DNA from: Actinomycetes bacterium
Lineage (GTDB): Bacteria > Actinomycetota > Acidimicrobiia > Acidimicrobiales > Ilumatobacteraceae
DNA: 64,000 nucleotides
NCBI GenBank assembly: GCA_025358125.1
Contig: JANYKS010000103.1
Location: forward strand, 1-64,000
Reading direction: 5' to 3'
In this document: in pieces, positions 8,781-15,037 of the stretch
Layout: the number at the start of each line of letters is the position of its first letter
Position numbering within the stretch: the stretch's first letter is position 1
Made by a program: the position numbers and the translations under genes
The notes under the pieces: generated by a model
Told to the model about the DNA's origin: nothing
The model's database searches: none
Seen by the model: only the letters and a program-made list of their open reading frames with translations

Positions 8781-10169
8781 CTACTCGGCTTGGGCGCTGC
8801 GCGGCATCGCCAAGAACGCGGTGCCGAACGCCTTCACGAACGTCGCCGCGGCGAGTCCGCCGACCAGGGCGACGACGGCCACCGCGACGGGCATCGCGAC
8901 CGCGACGATTGCTGCGTTGGAGGGAAGGCTGTGGACGAGGGATTGCAGCAGCAGCCATTCGCTGACGAATCCGTTGAGCGGTGGCAGCGAGGCGATCGCC
9001 AACGCCCCGATCGCGAACGTCGCTGCGGTCACGGGCATCCGGCGGGCGAGGCCACCGAGGCGGTCGAGGTCGCGGGTTCCGGTCGCGGTGAGGATCGAGC
9101 CGGCGCCGAGGAACAGCAGCGCCTTGAACGCGGCATGGTTGATTACGTGCAGCATCGCGGCTGCGAGCGCGACCGCAGCGAGCGGTCGGTTCCCGCTCGA
9201 CGCGAACAAACCCGCCGCGCCGACCCCGACGAAGATCAGACCGATGTTCTCCGTCGTCGAATACGCGAGCAGCCGCTTCAGATCGCTTGCGACGAGCGCG
9301 TGGAGGATCCCGAACATCGCCGACACCAGCCCGACTGCCAGTACGACGCCGCCCCACCAACGTGGCCCGCCACCAAGGAGATCCCAGCCGACGCGCACCA
9401 CTCCGTAGACGCCGAGTTTCACCATTGCTCCCGACATCAGCGCTGACACATGGCTCGGCGCCTCGGGATGGGCCCGTGGTAGCCAGACGTGGACCGGGAC
9501 CACTCCGGCCTTCACGCCGAAGCCGACGAGCGCGAGGAGGAAGACCACCGACGCGGCGACCGGGCCGACGGTGGCGGAGCGCATCGCGGCGAACGAATCA
9601 CCGCCCGCCTGATGGGCAAGGAGGAGGAGTGCGAGCACGATCGCGAGCAGGCTCAAATGCGTCATTGCCGCGTACCACTGGGCTGCCGCGCGAACCTGCG
9701 CATTGTGGTGGTGCTCGGCCAACACGAGCACCAGCGACGACAGCGCCATCAGCTCCCAGAACAGAATCAGGGCGGATGCGCTGCCCGCTGCTGGGACCAT
9801 CATCATGCTCCACACCAGCAGCGGATACGCAGCCTGTGCGGGCCGACTCGACGAAGAACGGGCGCTGTAACCGATGCCGTAGATCGACGCCGGCACCGCC
9901 ACCACTGCGGTCGCGAGCGCAAAGATCGCGCTCAACGCGTCGAACTCGAGACGAACGCCGGCCAGCGGGAACAACGCCGGCAACTGCGCCGTGAACCTGG
10001 CGCTGCCGGTGAGGACCGCTACCGCTGCCGTTCCACCGGCCGCGGCCGAGACGGCGCTCAGCACGCCGACCCACAGCGGCCTGGTGTGCAGCGGTGTGCT
10101 CAGACCGGCCGTGATCGCCAATACGGCCGCGATGGCCGCGACGGTGAGAGATCCGCCGACGATGCTCAC
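8781..10169 (-). CDS. N-terminal part of HyfB-like antiporter subunit, ends at in-frame TAG
   Basis: 462 residues of the NuoL/HyfB antiporter-like family: about 12-13 helices, the lysine segment GFGVKAGVVPVHVWLPRAHPEAPSHVSALMSG (shortened here in meaning to the TM7-8 region) and LLAYSTTENIGLIF for the broken helix. I place the start at GTG 10169, which overlaps the TGA of the NuoB-like gene (GTGA) and gives a clean hydrophobic N-terminus; an ATG at 10223 would overlap that gene by 58 bases. The frame stops at TAG 8783-8781, in a conserved loop before the last two helices and the C-terminal domain. The rest follows in the same frame. Confidence 0.82.
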   Translation of the reverse strand: MSIVGGSLTVAAIAAVLAITAGLSTPLHTRPLWVGVLSAVSAAAGGTAAVAVLTGSARFTAQLPALFPLAGVRLEFDALSAIFALATAVVAVPASIYGIGYSARSSSSRPAQAAYPLLVWSMMMVPAAGSASALILFWELMALSSLVLVLAEHHHNAQVRAAAQWYAAMTHLSLLAIVLALLLLAHQAGGDSFAAMRSATVGPVAASVVFLLALVGFGVKAGVVPVHVWLPRAHPEAPSHVSALMSGAMVKLGVYGVVRVGWDLLGGGPRWWGGVVLAVGLVSAMFGILHALVASDLKRLLAYSTTENIGLIFVGVGAAGLFASSGNRPLAAVALAAAMLHVINHAAFKALLFLGAGSILTATGTRDLDRLGGLARRMPVTAATFAIGALAIASLPPLNGFVSEWLLLQSLVHSLPSNAAIVAVAMPVAVAVVALVGGLAAATFVKAFGTAFLAMPRSAQAE

Positions 10170-10654
10170 GGGTCCACGATCCGGCGCAACGCCACGATGA
10201 TCGCTTCCGGTGTCGGCGGACACCCCGGGATCTCGATGTCGACGGGCACGATGTCGGCCACCGAACCGGCCACCCCGTAGCCGCCGGCGAACACGCCGCA
10301 GTCCCGGGCGCAGTCACCGAGCGCGATCACCAACTTCGGGCCGGGGGTCGCCTCGAACGTGTTGACGAGCGGCCCGGCCATGTTCTTGGTGACCGGGCCC
10401 GTCACCACCAGCGCGTCGGCATGCCGTGGCGACGCGACGAGACGCACCCCGAACCGCTCTGCGTCGTACACGGGTCCGAAGGCCGCCGCGAACTCCGCCT
10501 CACAGCCGTTGCATGAACCAGCATCGACCTGGCGGATCTGCAACGAACCTCGTAGCCGGTCCGCTGCGGGAGGCAGAGCCGGGCGGGGACCGGCGTCGAC
10601 CGGAGCCGGCTCGGTGACCCGGCCCGTCCGGATGATCTTGCGGGGCAGCCTCAT
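10166..10654 (-). CDS. NuoB/HyfI-like Fe-S small subunit
   Basis: A 162-residue small subunit of the hydrogenase/complex I PSST family. The four cysteines for the N2-type [4Fe-4S] cluster are present: CNGCEAEF, then GDCARDCG and the C-terminal IPGCPPTPE. I chose ATG 10654 (MRLPRKIIRTG); the open frame extends to 10762 but would run into the divergent regulator. It is the first gene of the operon and passes directly to hyfB through a GTGA overlap. It corresponds to Rv0082 of mycobacteria. It should relay electrons between the NuoD-like subunit and an unidentified partner; no ferredoxin-type NuoI subunit is in the operon. Confidence 0.88.
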   Translation of the reverse strand: MRLPRKIIRTGRVTEPAPVDAGPRPALPPAADRLRGSLQIRQVDAGSCNGCEAEFAAAFGPVYDAERFGVRLVASPRHADALVVTGPVTKNMAGPLVNTFEATPGPKLVIALGDCARDCGVFAGGYGVAGSVADIVPVDIEIPGCPPTPEAIIVALRRIVDP

Positions 10655-10745
10655 CGCCGAACCTGCGGTGCGGTGTCGCTGAGGCCGAAAGGGTGACTGT
10701 CGGGTTCGGCTGTCATCTGCACCATCAACGAACATTGTACTCTGG

Positions 10746-10751
10746 TAGCGT
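10746..10751 (+). promoter_or_regulatory. Probable -10 box (TAGCGT) of the ArsR gene
   Basis: TAGCGT ends 9 bases before the ATG at 10761, leaving room for a leader of about 3 bases or none. The identical hexamer sits at the same kind of distance before the second ArsR gene (52665), which supports a real promoter element. The 106 bases between this gene and the NuoB-like gene must also hold the operon promoter; I saw no clear operator palindrome. Confidence 0.5.
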
Positions 10752-10760
10752 GCGTATCTC

Positions 10761-11144
10761 ATGGTATTGACAGGTAAACGCTCCCGCCGACCGGCGCCCG
10801 AAAGCGAACTCGTGTTGCCGATCAGCGAGTTGAAGGCCGAGATGTTCCGGGCGCTGTCTCATCCGGCGCGGATCCGCATCCTGGAAACGCTGGCGAACGG
10901 CGAGCGTTCCGTCGGCGAGTTGCAACCCGAGATCGGGATCGAACTTTCACACCTGTCCCAGCAGCTCGGCGTCCTGCGCCGCGCCGGGCTCGTGACGAGC
11001 CGCAAGGAAGGCCAATCGGTGTTCTATTCGGTGAAGGATCCGCTGACGACGGAATTGCTCAGTGTGGCCAAACGCCTACTGATCAGCTCGCTCACCGAGA
11101 CCCGCGACCTGCTCGCCGATCTGCGCCGCGAAGTGCCACGCTGA
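10761..11144 (+). CDS. ArsR-family regulator (Rv0081-like)
   Basis: A 127-residue winged-helix regulator. The HTH core MFRALSHPARIRILETLANGERSVGEL is followed by the recognition helix LSHLSQQLGVLRRAGLV and the wing SRKEGQSVFYSV. Metal-binding cysteines are absent, as in M. tuberculosis Rv0081, the regulator next to the Rv0082-Rv0087 complex. Here it is divergent from the operon, whereas in mycobacteria it leads the operon. It probably represses the complex operon in response to oxygen or redox state; this is inferred from the mycobacterial locus. Confidence 0.87.
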   Translation: MVLTGKRSRRPAPESELVLPISELKAEMFRALSHPARIRILETLANGERSVGELQPEIGIELSHLSQQLGVLRRAGLVTSRKEGQSVFYSVKDPLTTELLSVAKRLLISSLTETRDLLADLRREVPR

Positions 11145-11515
11145 ACGCCGACGAACTTCGCGACGACGGCTGGGGTGAGCGGTTGGACACCGGTACCTAT
11201 CAGGCGTGGGCGCCATCGCCGATCTCGGTGGGCCTCGTGTCGAGGCCACCTGGATCGAAGCCGGAGTCGAGCAAGGTGTTGTCGTCGTGACCGACTTCGT
11301 GACCAGCCCCGATGAGCGATCGTGCCCGTAGACAGCCATATTCCGAGACGTCTTGGTTGGGCGCGATCTGTGCAGGCGCGGGCGCGCAGATCGCGCCCGA
11401 CAAGCCCCCAAGTCGGCCTCAAAGATCGATGGATGGGAATGGAACACACGAATCGCGGTGCAGCTTCCGGGCTGGCAGTGCTCGGCGTCTGATCGACGCG
11501 CCGAGATCGGTGGGG
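11145..11515. other. Gap of 371 bases without a confident gene
   Basis: Between the ArsR stop and the convergent metallohydrolase stop. A short plus-strand frame at 11206-11331 (41 codons, ending DERSCP) has coding-like composition but no start signal and no family I recognise; it may be a remnant. The main structural element is the strong hairpin at 11359-11398. Confidence 0.45.
11359..11398. terminator. Strong hairpin between convergent genes
   Basis: A 15-base arm (11359-11373) pairs with 11384-11398 with only one G-U type mismatch, around a 10-base loop. No T-tract follows. Its place between the ArsR gene and the convergent metallohydrolase gene fits an intrinsic-type transcription barrier for both strands. 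Confidence 0.5.
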
Positions 11516-12229
11516 TCACGCCGAGACCGTGATGCGTCCTTCGATGTCGGTCGCGAGGTCGCGCAGTGCGGTCGAGCAATCTTGCGTGTACGCGGGACCG
11601 TGCATGAGTGCGAGCGTGGCGATGTCGAGGTCGGCGAGCCGGCGCAGTGTCGCCCCGCTGGTCGGGGTGAGCGAGAACGCCTTGAACATGTCCTCGGCTG
11701 CGCTTGCCGGCCCGACGATGTCGTCGGCGGTGGTGGCCGGGAACGAGCCGGTCTGGGTGAACAGGTCGCCACACAGCAAGGTGCGGGTCGTCTCGTCGTA
11801 CAAGACGCCGGCCTCCCAACCGTGGGGGACGTGAGGGGTGTCGATCCAGCGCATGCGGTGACCACCGATGTCGAGCACCTCGCCGTCGGCCAGCGGTCTC
11901 GGCGGCCGGTCGGCGAGGTCGTTCAACGACACCATGCAACCGGTCATGCTCTGCGCGACGGTCGCTTGTGGTGCCGTGCTCAGCCATTGGTTCATCGAGC
12001 CGCATTCGTCGGATTCGACGTGGCCGAACGTGATCCAGCGCAGCGACTCGACGGGGAGGATCCGTGCGACTGCCTCGGAGACGAGTGGGAACAGCTGTCG
12101 TGCGCCGGTGTGGAAGAGGAGCGGCTCCTCGCCGGCGACGAGGATCTGGTTGAAGTCGACGGGGCTCTCGGCGACGTGCGTTGTGAGTTGGTAGATGCCT
12201 TCGGCGATCTCTGTGACTCTGGTTTCCAT
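11516..12229 (-). CDS. MBL-fold metallohydrolase, ODP (flavodiiron-like) type
   Basis: 237 residues of the metallo-beta-lactamase fold. The metal motif reads HVESDECGSMN (H-x-E-x-D-E), the di-iron variant found in flavodiiron proteins and oxygen-binding diiron (ODP) proteins, not the hydrolytic H-x-H-x-D-H. Further ligands are likely in DTPHVPHGWEAG, LLCGDLF and ALMHGPAY. There is no flavodoxin domain, so it is a stand-alone ODP-like protein, perhaps for O2 or NO handling. Its ATG overlaps the stop of the upstream isomerase-like gene (TAATG), making a three-gene operon with TetR first. Confidence 0.83.
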   Translation of the reverse strand: METRVTEIAEGIYQLTTHVAESPVDFNQILVAGEEPLLFHTGARQLFPLVSEAVARILPVESLRWITFGHVESDECGSMNQWLSTAPQATVAQSMTGCMVSLNDLADRPPRPLADGEVLDIGGHRMRWIDTPHVPHGWEAGVLYDETTRTLLCGDLFTQTGSFPATTADDIVGPASAAEDMFKAFSLTPTSGATLRRLADLDIATLALMHGPAYTQDCSTALRDLATDIEGRITVSA

Positions 12230-12984
12230 TAGAACGGTACCTCCTGGGTGAGCAGGCCGGGCCCTGTGGCTCGGCGAGAAAGGATCCGGCAGAACTGCAC
12301 GGCGTCGATGGTGATCTCCTCACCGTCGACGCCACTCGTGAAGGTGCCACCGGCGGGTCCCTCCAAATGCAGCGTGAATGGCCGGGTGTGGCGGCGCGCC
12401 CACTCGGCGACGACGTCGGCGACGATGCGCCCGTCGTGTTCGGGGGTCAGTACGAGCGGGCGGCCGGTGGCGCGGACGAGGTCGACCCGGTGCATCCACG
12501 TGTCGCGGGTGAGGATCACGTCGAGCAGGTAACCCATCCTCCAGGTCTCCTTGGTACCGCCCGGCAATTCCTGCTTCAGCGGCATCCGCCGGAACAGCCT
12601 GGGCACGCGGCCCCGTGAGCGTGCAACGCGCGGGCCGACCCGGTCAAGACGCTCGAGCAGTTGTTCGCGAGAGAGGCTCGCCCGGTCGCGCACTTGCACC
12701 TCGGTCATACCGTCGATGAACGGTCGGTCACCGGCTGCCTTGCCGCCGGCGCGCATCTGGTGGACGAATTCGCGAATCGATGCGAAGGCCTCCATCCCGC
12801 CAACGACATGCGCAGCGAGCGCACGCACGTCCCACGCCGGGCACTCGGTGGGACGAGCCCAATCGTCATCATCGAGCGCACTCAACAGGTCGAGGACGCG
12901 CTGGTTCTCGGTTGCGGCGAGCGCCATTGCCTCCGGGCGCACAAGTGGCGCCACCGTCTCGACCGGGGTGGTTGTCACGGTCAC
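12229..12984 (-). CDS. Maleylpyruvate isomerase-family mycothiol-dependent protein
   Basis: A 251-residue DinB-like four-helix protein of the family defined by mycothiol-dependent maleylpyruvate isomerase. The N-terminal segment PTECPAWDVRALAAHVVGG supplies the first metal histidine, and WMHRVDLVRATG supplies the later H-x(3)-D type ligands. Start is GTG 12984, overlapping the TetR stop (GTGA). Such proteins use or act on low-molecular-weight thiols; the substrate here is unknown. Its presence supports an actinobacterial host. Confidence 0.85.
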   Translation of the reverse strand: MTVTTTPVETVAPLVRPEAMALAATENQRVLDLLSALDDDDWARPTECPAWDVRALAAHVVGGMEAFASIREFVHQMRAGGKAAGDRPFIDGMTEVQVRDRASLSREQLLERLDRVGPRVARSRGRVPRLFRRMPLKQELPGGTKETWRMGYLLDVILTRDTWMHRVDLVRATGRPLVLTPEHDGRIVADVVAEWARRHTRPFTLHLEGPAGGTFTSGVDGEEITIDAVQFCRILSRRATGPGLLTQEVPF

Positions 12985-13595
12985 GGGCGGGCCCGTCCTT
13001 TCTTTTTCATGCGAGTGGTCACGTGTTGGAAGAACATCTCCATCGCCTCGTCCACGAGGCGGACCCAGCGGTCTCCGCCTGGGTCATTGGAGATCTGCTG
13101 GTCGGTGAGACCGGTGCCGATCGCGGTCAGGAGGTCGAGCACCCTGGGGTCGTCGAAACCCATCCGGGCCAACCGTTCCCTTGTCAATTCGAGGCCGGCG
13201 ACGGAGATCGCGAACGAATCCGCCGACGGTTCGAAGCCGGGAATCGTTCGCTGGAACAACAACTGATAGCGCGCCGCGTCCTCGGTGCAGAACTGAACGA
13301 AGAACCGCATGTGTGCCTGCAGATCGCGCAACGCCTTCCCGGTCTCGGCGGGCCGGTCGCGGTTCAGGAACTCGCGGGCGCCCTCGGCGAACATCGCGTC
13401 GTAGATCGCATTCTTCGAGTCGAAGTAGGAGTACAGAGACGGTGCCTGCATGCCGACCCGCCGAGCGATCTCGCGCAGTGAGATCGCCGCGAGTCCCTCC
13501 GTCCGTGCAAGTTCCCATGCGACCCCGACGATCTCGGTCTTGGTTGCCTCACGTCGTTCGGATCGACGATCACGCGTTGGAGTACCTAACATCAT
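12981..13595 (-). CDS. TetR-family regulator
   Basis: A 204-residue TetR regulator. The N-terminal HTH reads AISLREIARRVGMQAPSLYSYFDSK, followed by a C-terminal ligand domain of the WHG/TetR_C type. ATG codons at 13595 and 13592 are both possible starts. It heads the operon with the isomerase-like and ODP genes (GTGA overlap) and probably represses it. A small inverted repeat lies over the start codons, and TATATT sits at -10 distance, suggesting leaderless transcription with autoregulation at the start site. Confidence 0.88.
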   Translation of the reverse strand: MMLGTPTRDRRSERREATKTEIVGVAWELARTEGLAAISLREIARRVGMQAPSLYSYFDSKNAIYDAMFAEGAREFLNRDRPAETGKALRDLQAHMRFFVQFCTEDAARYQLLFQRTIPGFEPSADSFAISVAGLELTRERLARMGFDDPRVLDLLTAIGTGLTDQQISNDPGGDRWVRLVDEAMEMFFQHVTTRMKKKGRARP

Positions 13596-13599
13596 TAGG
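13585..13599. promoter_or_regulatory. Candidate TetR operator over the start codon
   Basis: CCTAA (13585-13589) and TTAGG (13595-13599) form a perfect 5-base inverted repeat with a 5-base centre that contains the two possible ATG codons of the TetR gene. The arms are short, so it is a candidate only. Confidence 0.4.
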
Positions 13600-13760
13600 A
13601 ATATAGAACGCGGATAGCGATTTGTCAAGGCCGAGTTTCGCGCATCGAAGCGAGGGTGGGGCGATTGTCGGAAATCGCCTCTCAGGTGGCTCGGATTCTG
13701 TATGGTTTGTTTCGTGTCGGCCGCCACGTAATCTCTGTAGGCCTCCGGGAGGTTGAAGCG

Positions 13761-14429
13761 ATGAGTTTCGCGAGGCAAGCTCCTTTCTCTCACGAAGCCG
13801 ACGGTCGCGCTCGGCCATTGGCTCGTCGCACGAACAACGGCAACGTCGCTGCGGGGATGCTGCTCGTACTTGGCCTTGTCGCCTCGGCGGGTTGCGGCAG
13901 TGGGACGAAGGCGCACACGATCAGCACTTCGGTGGCGGTGCCGACGAACGCTGTGAGCAACTCGGTAGTTGTCGATACTCGTTCGCAAACTTCCACTGCC
14001 TCGGCCAGCCAAGATTCGACGATGGTTGCAAAGGATGCATGCGCGCTGCTGAGCAGTTCCGATCTGCAAGCTGCGCTTTCTGGCACGGTGAGCGCCGGTG
14101 ATCTCACGACCGCGCCAGGCACGACCGAGACCATTTGCAGCTGGATTGTCACCTTGCCGACGGGGGATGGTTTTGGCGCCGAACTCCACGTCTACCCGGG
14201 CGCCACAGACGCCGAGTTCGAGCAGCAACGTCGAGTTGCCAGCGCGCCGACGAGCAACGTCACCGGGGTCGGCAACAAGGCATACAGCGAGCGGGCCGAT
14301 GTTGCCGGCCACATCTTCGACGACCTCTGGGTTCGCAGTGGCACGACGAACTTTCGGGTCGAGGTCCTCAACGACCTCGGGGCGAATCCACTCCTATCAC
14401 TGGCGCGCACCGTGATCACCAGGCTGTGA
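13761..14429 (+). CDS. Probable DUF3558-like lipoprotein
   Basis: 222 residues. After a basic N-terminus, a hydrophobic stretch (GMLLVLGLVASAGC) ends in a cysteine, a plausible lipobox. A Thr/Ser-rich linker precedes a ~140-residue domain with paired cysteines (KDACALLSSSDLQAALSG ... TICSWIV), the pattern of DUF3558-type actinobacterial lipoproteins. ATG 13761 was chosen because GGGAGG lies 8 bases before it. It is convergent with the gene at 14548 across a strong hairpin. Function unknown; it should be anchored outside the cell membrane. Confidence 0.72.
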   Translation: MSFARQAPFSHEADGRARPLARRTNNGNVAAGMLLVLGLVASAGCGSGTKAHTISTSVAVPTNAVSNSVVVDTRSQTSTASASQDSTMVAKDACALLSSSDLQAALSGTVSAGDLTTAPGTTETICSWIVTLPTGDGFGAELHVYPGATDAEFEQQRRVASAPTSNVTGVGNKAYSERADVAGHIFDDLWVRSGTTNFRVEVLNDLGANPLLSLARTVITRL

Positions 14430-14490
14430 CGCGACACGCGATCGTTGGTCACTCTGAAGGGCCGGTCGAGGAGATGTCTGCGTAAACAGA

Positions 14491-14528
14491 AGTACGGGAG
14501 GAAGGGCAGCTTGCCCTCCCCCCGTACT
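14491..14528. terminator. Bidirectional terminator-like hairpin
   Basis: AGTACGGG (14491-14498) pairs with CCCGTACT (14521-14528), and AGGGCA (14503-14508) with TGCCCT (14512-14517) around a 3-base loop. It sits between the convergent lipoprotein and secreted-protein genes, where both transcripts must end. Confidence 0.65.
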
Positions 14529-14547
14529 CACGGTGGACTCTGTTGAA

Positions 14548-14943
14548 TCAGCCGTTCGTCTCGGCGCCGTCGCCGGTCGAGTTGGCGGCGGGCCCGCCAT
14601 CGCACTCGGCCCCACCGTTGGGGAGATGGCCGTCCTGGCAGTCGACGCCGCCGACCTCGTCAGCTGCGGTTCCTGCGGCCTCCGGGGTCTCGGTTCCGGT
14701 GGCCTCGGGGGTCTCGGTTCCTGGTGCCTCCGGGGTTTCGGCGGCCGCGGCCTTCTCTGTCGTGGGCACTGATGCCGTCTGCACGGCCGGCGCTGGGGCC
14801 TGTACGGCCGGCGCTGGGGTCTTTACGGCCGGGGCGTTGCTCCCTGCGGAGGCAATGGCTGCTCCACCGGCTGCCAGTCCGACGGTGGTGGCGAGCGTGA
14901 GCAGGATGCGGCGGCTGCGGGCGGGGGTTCGTGTGGATCTCAT
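14548..14943 (-). CDS. Small secreted protein with Pro/Thr/Glu repeats
   Basis: 131 residues. A signal peptide (RRILLTLATTVGLAAGGAAIASA) is followed by low-complexity repeats: PAPAVQ twice and TETPEA-type units three times. A short C-terminal part carries two cysteines (VDCQDG, AECDGG). ATG 14943 is preceded by AAGGAG at good spacing. It lies 94 bases downstream of the FtsX-type permease on the same strand and may belong to that operon. No known family; probably an exported, cell-surface or extracellular protein. Confidence 0.75.
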   Translation of the reverse strand: MRSTRTPARSRRILLTLATTVGLAAGGAAIASAGSNAPAVKTPAPAVQAPAPAVQTASVPTTEKAAAAETPEAPGTETPEATGTETPEAAGTAADEVGGVDCQDGHLPNGGAECDGGPAANSTGDGAETNG

Positions 14944-15037
14944 GAGTTTCTCCTTGTGGTCTGTGCGGGGGTGCAGGCGAAGTGTGCGCTTCGGCTCCTT
15001 GACGGCGCCTGAACTCGTGCGCCTTTTGCACGGTCGG

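Noticed and set aside
8781-8783. TAG in hyfB as pyrrolysine or selenocysteine
   Set aside because: TAG does not encode selenocysteine, no pyl genes are seen, and the position is a loop residue, not a catalytic site.
3551-10654. Calling the operon a formate hydrogenlyase or NiFe hydrogenase
   Set aside because: All four NiFe cysteines are absent from the large subunit and no maturation genes are present.
12981-14312. 443-codon frame as one large protein
   Set aside because: Only the last 204 codons show TetR homology; the upstream part is antisense to the lipoprotein gene.
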